Shown: positions 17,808-26,578 of the stretch, in pieces | Numbering within the stretch: position 1 is the stretch's first letter | Layout of the letters: each line of letters begins with the position of its first letter | Assembly: GCA_963749895.1 (NCBI GenBank) | Contig: CAVVOG010000003.1 | Span: 1,116,001 to 1,180,000 of the forward strand | Direction of reading: 5' to 3' | From: AC-51 sp963749895 | GTDB taxonomy: Bacteria > Actinomycetota > UBA4738 > HRBIN12 | DNA: 64,000 nucleotides | The notes under the pieces: generated by a model | Told to the model about the DNA's origin: nothing | The model's database searches: none | What the model saw: only the letters and a program-made list of their open reading frames with translations | Program-made: the position numbers and the translations under genes

Positions 17808-19094
17808 TCATCCCGTGTCCGCCTGCGGCACGCGATGCCGCCACCAGTAGGCGGCCGCCAGCGCACCGTAGAACACGGCGAGCAGCAGGATGCCTGCCCG
17901 GAACCCGATCGGGATCAGGACCGGGACGAAGGCTCCGACCACCCAGGCCACCTGGAACATCACCTCGTAGCGGACGAACACCCGCCCCAGGGCACCCGGC
18001 GGCGCGTAGCGTTGCATCAGGCTCTGGAAGGCCAGACGCGCGAACTCCGATGCGGCACCGGCCGTGAGCGCGTACACGGCCAGCAGCGGCAGTCCGTAGA
18101 GCTGGGAGGCGAGCAGCGCACCGACCCCGGCCGAGGTCACGCAGGTGACCACCACCGCCTCCTCGCGGGTGTCGGTGCGCAGCGCCGGAGCCACGACGTC
18201 GGCGAGGAACCCGCCGAGCACGGCGGCGGCGGCCAATACGCCGAACCACACGATCGGCACGTCCGCGCTCCGCAGGGAGAAGGCCAGCAGGAACAGGAGG
18301 AACCCTCCGGCCGCTCGCATCCCCACGGCACCGATCGCCGGGGCCGTGAGGCGGGGTACACGGCCCCGACCTTCGACGGGGGCCCGCTCGACCGTCTGCG
18401 CCACCGTCCGCGGCCGCGGGAGCCGGACGGTCAGGGCCGCGGAGACCGCGTACGTGATCGCCGCAAGCTGGATCGGACTCGCGCCACCAGTGATCTTCAG
18501 GGCCGCGTACCCGAAGGGCGCCGCGGCGATCGCGCCCGCGACGGCGATGCGCCCCAGTCGGGCGTTCGCTCGCATCAGGCCCTCCTGCTTCGAGGCGTAC
18601 GCCATCGTGAGGCCGTTCTTCACGACGCCGTGGACCTTCGAGAGCACGAGCATCCCGAGCGCGATCGGGAACAGGAGGTTCGTCTCGAGCCGAGACGCCA
18701 GGAGCACGGCGAGGATCGCCCTGCCGGCGGCGGCCGCGAAGGTGACGGACCGGCGTGGCCCCGCCCGATCCAGGATCGGCACGATCACGGGTCCTGCCAG
18801 GGCGAGCGGCAGCATCGTCAGACCGAGGTAGGCCGCGACGCTGACGCGCGACTCCTCGACCGGCAGGGAGAAGAACACGGAGTCCGCGAGCGAGATCGCC
18901 AACAGGGTGTCACCGGCGACGCTCGTCAGGTGGTTCAGCGCGTACGCGTCGATCGGGTCGGACGACGTCCACATCCGCTTCAGCGGGTGGGTCACGACCC
19001 CCTGGAACGCGCGGACGACGCCGAGCAGCGCCAGCTGCCACACAGGGATGCGTGGAGGTTTGGGGTTCGGGTGGGGCGGCTGCGTCGAGCTCAC
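17808..19094 (-). CDS. MFS-like membrane transporter
   Basis: A 428-residue polytopic protein with about 10-12 hydrophobic segments, MFS-like in its two-half organisation but without a strong loop 2-3 motif (PILDRAGPRRSVTF is the nearest). It starts at ATG 19094, ten bases after the gatB stop, and probably shares its transcript. The N-terminus is Pro-rich and cytosolic. The protein is unrelated in detail to the two tandem MFS copies at 12195-14797. The substrate is unknown. Confidence 0.75.
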   Translation of the reverse strand: MSSTQPPHPNPKPPRIPVWQLALLGVVRAFQGVVTHPLKRMWTSSDPIDAYALNHLTSVAGDTLLAISLADSVFFSLPVEESRVSVAAYLGLTMLPLALAGPVIVPILDRAGPRRSVTFAAAAGRAILAVLLASRLETNLLFPIALGMLVLSKVHGVVKNGLTMAYASKQEGLMRANARLGRIAVAGAIAAAPFGYAALKITGGASPIQLAAITYAVSAALTVRLPRPRTVAQTVERAPVEGRGRVPRLTAPAIGAVGMRAAGGFLLFLLAFSLRSADVPIVWFGVLAAAAVLGGFLADVVAPALRTDTREEAVVVTCVTSAGVGALLASQLYGLPLLAVYALTAGAASEFARLAFQSLMQRYAPPGALGRVFVRYEVMFQVAWVVGAFVPVLIPIGFRAGILLLAVFYGALAAAYWWRHRVPQADTG

Positions 19095-19104
19095 CGCCGC
19101 GACC

Positions 19105-20544
19105 CTACGCCCGGAGTCGCTCCCGCAGGAGCTCCTGCGCGACCTTCGGGTTCGCGGCGCCGCCCGCCTTCTTCATCAGCTGCCCGACGAGGAACCCGAT
19201 CACGCCCTCCTTGCCGGAACGGAACTTCTCGACGACGTCGGGGTTCTCGGCGATCACTTGGTCGGCCCACGCGCCCAGCTCGCCGGTGTCGGAGACCTGG
19301 CGGAGCCCCTTGCGCTCGACGATGTCGGCGATCCTCGCGCCGGACGCGTGCGCCTCCTCGAGCGCCTGCTTGCCTCCCGCGTTGCTCACGGTCCCGTCGC
19401 CGACCAGCGCCACGACGTCGGCCACGTGCTCGGCGGTGAGCTCCCCGTCGCCCGCGGTGTTGCGCAGGGCAGCGACGTCCTGCGTGACCCAGTTCGAGGT
19501 CGCCACGGGGTCGGCCCCCAGGGCGAGCGCCCCTTCGAACAGCGCGATCGAGCCCCGGTCCCCCACCAGGACCTTCGCGGTGTCCGGCTTCAGTCCGAGC
19601 CCGAGGTACCGCTCCCGCCGAGCACGCGGGAGCTCCGGGAGCGAGGCGCGGATCTCCTCGATCCAGCCCGCATCGGGCTCCAGGGCCGGGATGTCCGGCT
19701 CGGGGAAGTAGCGGTAGTCGAACGCCTCTTCCTTCGAGCGCATGCTCTTCGTGGCGCCGGCGTCCTCGTCCCAGTGCCGGGTCTCCTGCACGACCGACTC
19801 CCCGGCATCGAGAGCCGTCGTCTGGCGCTCGATCTCGTAGGCGAGCGCCCGCTCGAGAGAGCGCACCGAGTTCATGTTCTTGATCTCGACCTTCGTCCCG
19901 AACGTGTCGCCCCCCTCCGGGCGCAAGGAGATGTTCGCGTCGCAGCGCAACGACCCCTCCTCCATCCGGACGTCCGAGACGTCGAGCGCCTCGAGGGTCG
20001 CGCGCAGCTCACGGAGGTAGGCGCCTGCCTCTTCGGGCGTTCTCATGTCGGGCTCGCTCACGCATTCCACCAGCGGCACCCCGGCCCGGTTGAAGTCCAC
20101 GAGGGCGTGACTCGCGTCGTGGATCCGTCCCGACTCGCTGCCGTGGGTCGTCTTTCCCGTGTCCTCCTCCATGTGGACACGGGTGATGCCGACGCGGCTC
20201 GTCGTCCCGTCGGGCAGGTCCACGTCGAGGTGACCGCCCACGCAGATCGGCAGGTCGTACTGGCTGATCTGGTAGTTCTTCGGCATGTCCGGGTAGAAGT
20301 AGTTCTTCCGGTGGAAGAGCGAGTGCGGCGCGATCTCGCTGCCGAGCGCCAGCCCGATCTTCACGATCCGCGCGATCGCCTCTGCGTTCGGGACCGGCAG
20401 CGAGCCCGGGTGTCCGAGACACACCGGACAGGTGTGCGTGTTGGGTTCGGCGCCGAACTCGACCGCGCACGAGCAGAACATCTTCGTCCGGGTGTTCAGC
20501 TCGACATGGCATTCGAGTCCGATCACAACTTCGTACGCACCCAT
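19105..20544 (-). CDS. gatB: Aspartyl/glutamyl-tRNA amidotransferase subunit B
   Basis: A 479-residue GatB, the kinase/tRNA-binding subunit that activates mischarged Glu-tRNA-Gln or Asp-tRNA-Asn for amidation. YEVVIGLECHVELNT is the family start, CSC-CPVCLGHPG supplies the zinc cysteines, and NYFYPDMPKNYQISQYD the signature; the YqeY-like tail ends the protein. The ATG at 20544 has a TAGGCT box nine bases upstream. Unusually, a DMT exporter on the other strand lies between gatB and gatCA. Confidence 0.97.
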   Translation of the reverse strand: MGAYEVVIGLECHVELNTRTKMFCSCAVEFGAEPNTHTCPVCLGHPGSLPVPNAEAIARIVKIGLALGSEIAPHSLFHRKNYFYPDMPKNYQISQYDLPICVGGHLDVDLPDGTTSRVGITRVHMEEDTGKTTHGSESGRIHDASHALVDFNRAGVPLVECVSEPDMRTPEEAGAYLRELRATLEALDVSDVRMEEGSLRCDANISLRPEGGDTFGTKVEIKNMNSVRSLERALAYEIERQTTALDAGESVVQETRHWDEDAGATKSMRSKEEAFDYRYFPEPDIPALEPDAGWIEEIRASLPELPRARRERYLGLGLKPDTAKVLVGDRGSIALFEGALALGADPVATSNWVTQDVAALRNTAGDGELTAEHVADVVALVGDGTVSNAGGKQALEEAHASGARIADIVERKGLRQVSDTGELGAWADQVIAENPDVVEKFRSGKEGVIGFLVGQLMKKAGGAANPKVAQELLRERLRA

Positions 20545-20604
20545 GGGGCGCCTAGCCTAGCGGGCCGGCCCGGGCGGGGACGTCCGAGCCCGTATCCTGG
20601 CGCG
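20545..20604. promoter_or_regulatory. Divergent promoter region for gatB and the EamA transporter
   Basis: This 60-base gap holds two back-to-back -10 boxes: TAGGCT on the minus strand nine bases before the gatB ATG, and TATCCT at 20593-20598 on the plus strand exactly six bases before the transporter ATG. The second geometry would put the transcription start at the start codon, a leaderless message. No ribosome binding site precedes the transporter. Confidence 0.5.
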
Positions 20605-21612
20605 ATGTCGTCCACTCCCGTCGCCAGGACCTACAGCGCGGCGACGGTATGGACGGTCCTCGGCGCGCTCTACTTCGTGTGGGGCACGACGTACCTCGGC
20701 ATCGAGAAGGTGAACGAGACGATGCCGACGCTGCTCGGCGCGGCCACGAGGTTCCTGTTCGCGGGTACGACCCTGTTCCTGTGGGCGCGGGTCCGCAGCG
20801 GCGAGCCGACGGCCGCGTCGCAGTGGCGCGCCGCGGGCATCGTCGGCGTCTTCCTCCTGCTCGGCGGGAACGCCTTGGTCGCCGTATCGGAGAACATGGG
20901 AACCCCTACCGGGATCGTGTCGCTGATCATCGCCCTGATCCCGCTGTGGCTGGCGCTGTTCGACCGCGTGATCTTCCGCAGCGCCCCGCTCGGCTGGCGG
21001 GTCGTCGTCGGCCTGCTGGGCGGCTTCGTCGGTGCCACGATCTTGATCCAGACGAACGTCGCGAGCGGTCACGCGCCGCTCGACGGCATGCTCGTGGCGG
21101 TCGCGGCGACCCTGTGCTGGACGGCCGGCTCCCTGTACGCGCGCTCCGCCCCGCTCCCGAGGGCGCCGCTGCTCGGCAGCGGGATGCAGCAGATGATCGG
21201 CGGCGCCGTGATCCTCGCGGTCGCGATCGGGATCGGAGAGCTGTCGGGGTTCGACCCGGGTGAGGTGTCCTCCGCCTCGTGGGCGGGACTCGTGTGGCTG
21301 ATCGTCGCCGGTTCGTTCGTCGGGTTCAGCTGCTACCTGTGGCTGCTGCGGAACGTCCGGACCTCGCTCGTGTCGACGTACGCCTACGTGAACCCGATCG
21401 TGGCCGTGACGCTCGGGGCGCTCGTCCTGCACGAACCCCTGACGTGGCGCCTGTTCCTGTCCGGCGGGATCGTGCTGGCGTCGGTCGCGCTGATCGTGTC
21501 GGCCGGCGGCACCGCGCGCGAGGAGGCCGGCGACGTGGGCGCGGGGGAACCCGCGATCCCGGACTCAGAGCTGGGCGAGCAGCGGCGGGCGCAGGTCGAG
21601 CCCGAGGTCTGA
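20605..21612 (+). CDS. EamA-domain (DMT family) transporter
   Basis: A 335-residue membrane protein with ten predicted helices in two EamA repeats. VLGALYFVWGTTYLGI opens repeat 1, PTLLGAATRFLFAG follows, and repeat 2 ends with SLVSTYAYVNPIVAVTLGALVLHEPLT, a typical DMT block. The family exports amino acids or small metabolites. The ATG at 20605 is preceded by TATCCT at 6 bases and no ribosome site. The last 48 bases overlap the end of gatA on the opposite strand. It splits gatB from gatCA. Confidence 0.92.
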   Translation: MSSTPVARTYSAATVWTVLGALYFVWGTTYLGIEKVNETMPTLLGAATRFLFAGTTLFLWARVRSGEPTAASQWRAAGIVGVFLLLGGNALVAVSENMGTPTGIVSLIIALIPLWLALFDRVIFRSAPLGWRVVVGLLGGFVGATILIQTNVASGHAPLDGMLVAVAATLCWTAGSLYARSAPLPRAPLLGSGMQQMIGGAVILAVAIGIGELSGFDPGEVSSASWAGLVWLIVAGSFVGFSCYLWLLRNVRTSLVSTYAYVNPIVAVTLGALVLHEPLTWRLFLSGGIVLASVALIVSAGGTAREEAGDVGAGEPAIPDSELGEQRRAQVEPEV

Positions 21613-23040
21613 CTCGAGGGCGTGCGCGGCGCGCAGCAGCGTGGCCTCGTCCAGCACCGGCGCGGTCAGCTGGAGCCCGACCGGCAAGCCGACCTCGTCC
21701 AGGCCGCACGGGACGCTGATCGCGGGGACCCCCGCGAGGTTCGCGGGGATCGTGAAGATGTCGTTCAGGTACATCGCCATCGGGTCGTCGGCCTTCTCCC
21801 CGATCCGGAACGCGGTGGTCGGAGAGGTCGGGGACACGAGCAGGTCGAACCGCTCGAAGGCTGCCTCGTAGTCGCGGATGATCAGCGTCCGCACCTTCTG
21901 CGCCTGGCCGTAGTAGGCCTCGTAGTACCCGGCCGACAAGGCGTAGGTGCCGAGCATGATGCGCCGCTTCACCTCGGGCCCGAAACCCTCGCCGCGGGTC
22001 GCGGACATCATCTCGACCGAGTCCGCGTGATCGCCCAGGGTGCGCAGGCCGTACCGCACGCCGTCGTACCGTGCGAGGTTCGAGGATGCCTCGCTGGGGG
22101 CGATCAGGTAGTAGGCCGACAGCGCGTACTCCGCGTGCGGAAGATGGACCTCGCCCACCTCTGCACCGAGCGCCGACAGCCGATCGATCGCGTGGCGGAC
22201 CGACGACGCCACGTCGGGGGCCACGCCCTCGCCGAACGCCTCCGCGACCACGCCGATGCGCAGGCCTTCGATCCCCCGGTCGAGCCCCACCGAGTAGTCG
22301 GGGACCTCCGCGTCGATCGACGTGGCGTCGCGCGGATCCCAGCCCGCCAGCACCGAGAGCATCGAGGCCGCGTCACGGACGCTCCGCGTGAACGTGCCCA
22401 CCGTGTCGAGCGACGACGCGAAGGCGATGAGGCCGTACCGACTGATCCGGCCGTACGTCGGCTTGAGGCCCACCACGCCGCAGAGAGAGGCGGGTTGGCG
22501 GACACTCCCACCGGTGTCGGTCCCGAGCGCCCAGACGACCTCGCCACCCGCGACGGCGGCCGCGCTGCCGCCGCTCGAACCGCCGGGGACGCGCTCGAGA
22601 TCCCAGGGGTTGTGGACGGGACCGAACGCGGAGTTCTCGTTCGATGAGCCCATCGCGAACTCGTCGCAGTTCGTCTTGCCGACCAGGACGGCGCCTGCGC
22701 CCGCCAGCCGCATCCACGCGGTGCTGTCGTAGGGGGGGACGTAGCTCTCGAGGATCCGCGATCCGCAGGTCGTTCGGATCCCGTTCGTCGTCAGCACGTC
22801 CTTGACGGCGACCGGGATCCCGGCGGCGACGGTCTGCGGTGCGCCGGTGGACAGGTACACGTCGAGTTCCTCCGCGCGTTCGCGCGCGAGCTGCGGCGTG
22901 AGCGTCAGGAACGCGCGGACCCGCTCGTCGAGCGCCTCGACCCGCGCCTCGGCGGACGCGAGGATCTCGACCGCGCTCGTCTCTCCTGCGGCGAGCTTCG
23001 CCGACAGCTCGTGGCCCGAGAGATCGCAGAGCTCGCTCAC
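21565..23040 (-). CDS. gatA: Aspartyl/glutamyl-tRNA amidotransferase subunit A
   Basis: A 491-residue amidase-signature enzyme that releases ammonia from glutamine for the GatCAB complex. The Ser-cisSer-Lys triad is visible: K80 in VAVKDVL, S155 in PGGSSGGSA and S179 in GTDTGGSVRQP. Position and spacing match bacterial GatA almost residue for residue. The GTG at 23040 overlaps the gatC stop by four bases. Its 3' end overlaps the convergent transporter gene by 48 bases. Confidence 0.97.
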   Translation of the reverse strand: MSELCDLSGHELSAKLAAGETSAVEILASAEARVEALDERVRAFLTLTPQLARERAEELDVYLSTGAPQTVAAGIPVAVKDVLTTNGIRTTCGSRILESYVPPYDSTAWMRLAGAGAVLVGKTNCDEFAMGSSNENSAFGPVHNPWDLERVPGGSSGGSAAAVAGGEVVWALGTDTGGSVRQPASLCGVVGLKPTYGRISRYGLIAFASSLDTVGTFTRSVRDAASMLSVLAGWDPRDATSIDAEVPDYSVGLDRGIEGLRIGVVAEAFGEGVAPDVASSVRHAIDRLSALGAEVGEVHLPHAEYALSAYYLIAPSEASSNLARYDGVRYGLRTLGDHADSVEMMSATRGEGFGPEVKRRIMLGTYALSAGYYEAYYGQAQKVRTLIIRDYEAAFERFDLLVSPTSPTTAFRIGEKADDPMAMYLNDIFTIPANLAGVPAISVPCGLDEVGLPVGLQLTAPVLDEATLLRAAHALESDLGLDLRPPLLAQL

Positions 23041-23330
23041 GCGCCGGTCTCCGCGATCCGCGGAACCTTGAACCGCCCGCTCTCACGTTCCGGCGCGTTG
23101 CGGAGCGCCTCCTCCGCGGGAAGCGAGGGCTCGGGGCTGTCGTCCCGGAAGACGTTGGCTCGCGGTATCGGCGACGCGGTCGGGGGTACGTCGGCGGCCG
23201 CGACCTCGCCCACCTTCGCCGCGTGCTCGAGGATCGCCCCGAGCTGCGCCCGCAGCCGCTCAATCTCCTCGTCCGTCAGGTCCAGGCGGGCGAGCTTCGC
23301 GACGTGCTCGATGTCGATGTCGACCGGCAT
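23037..23330 (-). CDS. gatC: Aspartyl/glutamyl-tRNA amidotransferase subunit C
   Basis: A 97-residue GatC, the small belt subunit that ties GatA to GatB. HVAKLARLDLTDEEIERL is the family block and the C-terminus carries the usual Pro-rich linker and FKVPRI ending. The ATG at 23330 has TAGACT (23338-23343) seven bases upstream and no clear ribosome site, so the gatCA message may be leaderless. The stop overlaps the gatA start. Confidence 0.95.
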   Translation of the reverse strand: MPVDIDIEHVAKLARLDLTDEEIERLRAQLGAILEHAAKVGEVAAADVPPTASPIPRANVFRDDSPEPSLPAEEALRNAPERESGRFKVPRIAETGA

Positions 23331-23337
23331 GGGGCGC

Positions 23338-23343
23338 AGTCTA
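23338..23343 (-). promoter_or_regulatory. -10 box of a probable leaderless gatCA transcript
   Basis: The minus strand reads TAGACT, seven bases before the gatC ATG. This matches the TANNNT-N6-8-start pattern repeated at several lead genes in the window. The gap to ligA downstream on the minus strand's upstream side is only 36 bases, so this promoter would free gatCA from the ligA transcript. Confidence 0.45.
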
Positions 23344-23366
23344 CCGACGAGGGGTCGGTCCCGGGC

Positions 23367-25409
23367 TCACCGTCGCCCGAGCCGACGCGAGAACTCGGCC
23401 TCGTCGATCACCTCGACGCCGAGCGACTCGGCCTTCACGAGCTTCGAGCCCGGGTTCTCGCCGGCCACGACGAACGACGTCTTCTTCGACACGCTCGAGG
23501 ACACGCGAGCACCGGCGGCCTGGGCCAGCTCCGTCGCCTCTTCGCGGGACATCGTCTCGAGACCCCCGGTGAGCACGAGCGTCACGCCCTCGAGCGTGCG
23601 CTCAGCGGGCTCCTCGGCGATCCGCTCGTCGGCCAGACGGACGCCCGCGGTGCGGAACTTCTCGACCAGCTGGACGTTCTCCGGCTCGTCGAACCACTCC
23701 CGGACCGTCGCCGCGATCTCGGGGCCGATCTCAGGGACATCGTCGATCTCGTCCTCGCTGGCTGCCGCCAGGGCGTCGATCGAGCCGAACGCGCTCGCGA
23801 GCACCTGCGCCACGTGGGTTCCCACGTGGCGGATGTTGAGGCCGACCAGCAGCCGCCAGATCGGCCGGTCCCTGGAGAGCTCGATCTGCTCCAGGACGTT
23901 CGAGATCGCCTTGTCCTTGAACCCCGGCAACTGCGACAGCTTCTCGGCGTCGAGCGCGTAGATGTCGGCCGGGTCCTCGATCAGCCCTTTCTCGAGGAGA
24001 CGCATAACCGTCATGTACCCGAGGTGCTCGATGTCCATCGCGCCGCGACCCGCGAAGTGGAACAACCACTCGATCCCCTGGGAAGGGCATCCCCGCTTGT
24101 TCGGGCATCGGTGGTCCGCCTCGCCCTCGGCGCGTACGAGCAGGGTGCCGCACGCGTTGCACGCTCGCGGCATCGTCCAGACCTTCGCGCCCCTCTTCCG
24201 CTTCGGCAGGACCGGCCCGACGATCTCGGGTATCACGTCTCCCGCACGGCGGACGATCACCGTGTCTCCTTCGCGGACGTCCTTGCGCTGGACCTCCTGC
24301 TCGTTGTGCAGCGTCGCGTAGGTCACCGTGACACCCCCCACGAACACCGGCTCGAGCACCGCGAACGGGGTGACCTTACCGGTGCGTCCCGTGTGGATGT
24401 CGATCGAGCGCAGCAGCGCGGTCCGTTCCTCGGGCGGGAACTTGTAGGCGATCGCCCAGCGCGGAGCGTGCGAGGTCGCGCCCAGCTCACGCTGCAGGTC
24501 GAGCCGGTCCACCTTGATCACCGCGCCGTCGATCTCCCAGTCGACCGAGTGGCGGTGCTCCCGCCAGTGATGCAGGTACGCCTTCACCGCGTCCAGCGAA
24601 TCGCGACGCTCGGTGGTCGGGGCCACCGGCAGACCCGCCTCGGTGGCCCACGCCAAGAACCCTTCATGGGTCTCGAACGCGACGCCCTCCGCCGCCCCGA
24701 ACGAGTGCACCCACATGCGCAGCGGTCGCGACGCGGTGACCTTCGGGTCTTTCTGCCGGAGCGACCCGGCAGCGGAGTTGCGGGGGTTCGCGAACGCCTT
24801 GGCACCGGCGGCCAGGAGCGAGGCGTTGAGCTCATCGAACGCCTTCACCGGCAGGTACATCTCGCCACGCACCTCGATCACCTCGGGCGGATCGGGAACC
24901 CGGAGCCGGCCGGGGACCCCTCGGACCGTACGGACGTTCGCGGTGATGTCCTCGCCCGTGCGGCCGTCGCCGCGGGTGGCCGCCTGGACCAGGACGCCGC
25001 GCTCGTAGGTGAGCGCGCAGGCGACCCCGTCGATCTTCTGCTCGCACACGAGGGGGGGCAGCGGTGCTCCGCCGAGCCCCCGCGAGACCCGTTCGGCCCA
25101 CGCATCGAGCTCCTCGAAGGAGAAGACGTTGTCGAGCGAAAGCATCGGCGCGCGGTGGCTTACGGGGGCGAACAGGTCGGCCGGCGTCGCGCCGACCCGC
25201 TGCGTCGGCGAGTCGGGGGTGATCAGCTCGGGGAACCGGTCCTCGAGCGTCTGCAGCTCCCGGACGAGTTCGTCGTACTCCGCGTCGCTGACCTCCGGGT
25301 CGTCCAGCACGTGGTACCGGTACGAGTGGCGGTCGATCTCGGTCCTCAGCTCCTCGACCCGGAGCTTCGCATCCGCGCGCGCCCGCTCGTCGCCGGTCGC
25401 CCGGCTCAC
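23367..25409 (-). CDS. ligA: NAD+-dependent DNA ligase
   Basis: A 680-residue LigA that seals nicks during replication and repair. The adenylation lysine is K125 in CEQKIDGVA, GEDITANVRTV and NPRNSAAGSLRQKD follow, the OB fold is present, the zinc finger is CNACG...CPNKRGCPSQ, then helix-hairpin-helix repeats and a C-terminal BRCT domain (LVLTGGLETMSREEA). Domain order and length are standard. The GTG at 25409 overlaps the stop of the UPF0280-like gene; the extra in-frame sequence upstream lies inside that gene and is rejected. Confidence 0.97.
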   Translation of the reverse strand: MSRATGDERARADAKLRVEELRTEIDRHSYRYHVLDDPEVSDAEYDELVRELQTLEDRFPELITPDSPTQRVGATPADLFAPVSHRAPMLSLDNVFSFEELDAWAERVSRGLGGAPLPPLVCEQKIDGVACALTYERGVLVQAATRGDGRTGEDITANVRTVRGVPGRLRVPDPPEVIEVRGEMYLPVKAFDELNASLLAAGAKAFANPRNSAAGSLRQKDPKVTASRPLRMWVHSFGAAEGVAFETHEGFLAWATEAGLPVAPTTERRDSLDAVKAYLHHWREHRHSVDWEIDGAVIKVDRLDLQRELGATSHAPRWAIAYKFPPEERTALLRSIDIHTGRTGKVTPFAVLEPVFVGGVTVTYATLHNEQEVQRKDVREGDTVIVRRAGDVIPEIVGPVLPKRKRGAKVWTMPRACNACGTLLVRAEGEADHRCPNKRGCPSQGIEWLFHFAGRGAMDIEHLGYMTVMRLLEKGLIEDPADIYALDAEKLSQLPGFKDKAISNVLEQIELSRDRPIWRLLVGLNIRHVGTHVAQVLASAFGSIDALAAASEDEIDDVPEIGPEIAATVREWFDEPENVQLVEKFRTAGVRLADERIAEEPAERTLEGVTLVLTGGLETMSREEATELAQAAGARVSSSVSKKTSFVVAGENPGSKLVKAESLGVEVIDEAEFSRRLGRR

Positions 25410-26086
25410 CCGGCGATCTCCACGGTGCCCGCGACCCCGATCCGATCCCCGATCACGACGACGCCGCCGTACACCCCGGGAACCCGTTGGAGGTAGTGCA
25501 GCGCCATCCCGAACCCGTCGGGCTTCGGCATGCACGCCTGGACCCCCGCGGCGGCGGCGTCGGCGAGCATGCAGGTCTGCGCGATCACCGCCAGCCCGTC
25601 CGGGCCCTCCCCTCCGCGACCCCGGCCGAGGGTCGTAGAGACGCCGACCCCCCGAGCCGACGGCGCGAGCGCGACCGTGATCGGCTCACCGCCGCGCCGC
25701 TTGACCGCGAGCTTGAGCTTCTTCTTCGCCTTCACGAAGTAGTCGCCGTCGCACGCGACCGTGACCTCCGGCATCTGATCGCCCAGGAACCGCCCGACCT
25801 GGTCGACGACCGCACCGCGGAACGAGAACATCGGGCCCACACCCGCAGCCCGCGCGGCGGCGGCCACCTCCTTGACGATGTCGGGGGCGTCCGCGGCGAT
25901 CCGCTCGATCGGCCGCTTGCTGGACCGGAACGCGGGGTCGCGCAGGCCGTACGACTGGAGCTGCTCCCAGAACGACAGCGCGGCGGCGCGAGACTCCTCC
26001 GCGAAGTCCTCTGGAGCGCTGATGTGCAGGACCAGGTCCTGCACCTGGATGTCGAAGCTCTTGGCCCGGCGCCGGAGCAGCCGCAC
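25406..26086 (-). CDS. UPF0280/ApbE-like protein
   Basis: A 226-residue protein with blocks that fit the UPF0280 family, which is distantly related to the flavin transferase ApbE: GPMFSFRGAVVDQVGRFLG, VACDGDYFVKAKKKLKL, GVGVSTTLGRGRGG and VIAQTCMLADAAAAGVQA. A mixed charge and hydrophobic pattern and no signal peptide indicate a cytosolic protein. The GTG at 26086 has GAGGAGG at seven bases, and a TATCCT -10 box lies at 26115-26120. It is translationally coupled to ligA, but a link to DNA repair is not established. Confidence 0.7.
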   Translation of the reverse strand: MRLLRRRAKSFDIQVQDLVLHISAPEDFAEESRAAALSFWEQLQSYGLRDPAFRSSKRPIERIAADAPDIVKEVAAAARAAGVGPMFSFRGAVVDQVGRFLGDQMPEVTVACDGDYFVKAKKKLKLAVKRRGGEPITVALAPSARGVGVSTTLGRGRGGEGPDGLAVIAQTCMLADAAAAGVQACMPKPDGFGMALHYLQRVPGVYGGVVVIGDRIGVAGTVEIAG

Positions 26087-26114
26087 GAACGTGCCTCCTC
26101 AGGGTCGGATGCTC

Positions 26115-26120
26115 AGGATA
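26115..26120 (-). promoter_or_regulatory. -10 box for the UPF0280-ligA operon
   Basis: TATCCT on the minus strand, 28 bases before the GTG start and upstream of a clear GAGGAGG ribosome site, in the 76-base gap between the NTF2-like gene stop and this operon. Confidence 0.45.
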
Positions 26121-26162
26121 GCCGAGCCCGCCGACGCGCCCGGGGCCGCGCGGCGACGATGC

Positions 26163-26561
26163 TCACGACGAGCCGATCAGCAGGTCGAGGACGGCCTGGT
26201 CCTGGTTCATCGCCCAGTACTCGTGACACCGACCGGCACGCATGTGCCACACCTGCACCTGCTGTTGGTCGTAGCGCTGGCCCTGGGCGTTGCTGACGTG
26301 GAGGTGGACCAGGGCGACGACGTGCTCGTCGTTGGCCACGACGTCGTGGACCTCGAGCTCCGTGACGATCCCCGCCTCGGACATCCGCCGGAGGCGGTCG
26401 AGCGCGGCCTCACGTCCCGCGAACCGGCCGCTGAAGCGGTTCGTCCCCGGCACGTGCCATACGGTGTCGTCGGCGAACGCCGCGCCGAGCCCGTTCAGGT
26501 CGCCGGCCGCGTAGGCGTCGAAGGCTCGCCGCACGATCTCGGCGTTCGGGTGGATGTCCAT
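26163..26561 (-). CDS. Nuclear transport factor 2-like (SnoaL-type) protein
   Basis: A 132-residue protein of the NTF2-like/SnoaL fold: IVRRAFDAYAAGDLNGLGAAFADDTVWHVPG is the usual opening helix and strand, with FSGRFAGREA and VWHMRAGRCHEYW further on. The fold covers ester cyclases, isomerases and carrier domains; the role here is unknown. The ATG at 26561 follows GAGGAGG at four bases, a better start than the upstream in-frame ATG. It follows mnmA by 17 bases on the same strand. Confidence 0.82.
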   Translation of the reverse strand: MDIHPNAEIVRRAFDAYAAGDLNGLGAAFADDTVWHVPGTNRFSGRFAGREAALDRLRRMSEAGIVTELEVHDVVANDEHVVALVHLHVSNAQGQRYDQQQVQVWHMRAGRCHEYWAMNQDQAVLDLLIGSS

Positions 26562-26578
26562 CGGTCCTCCTCGTGATC

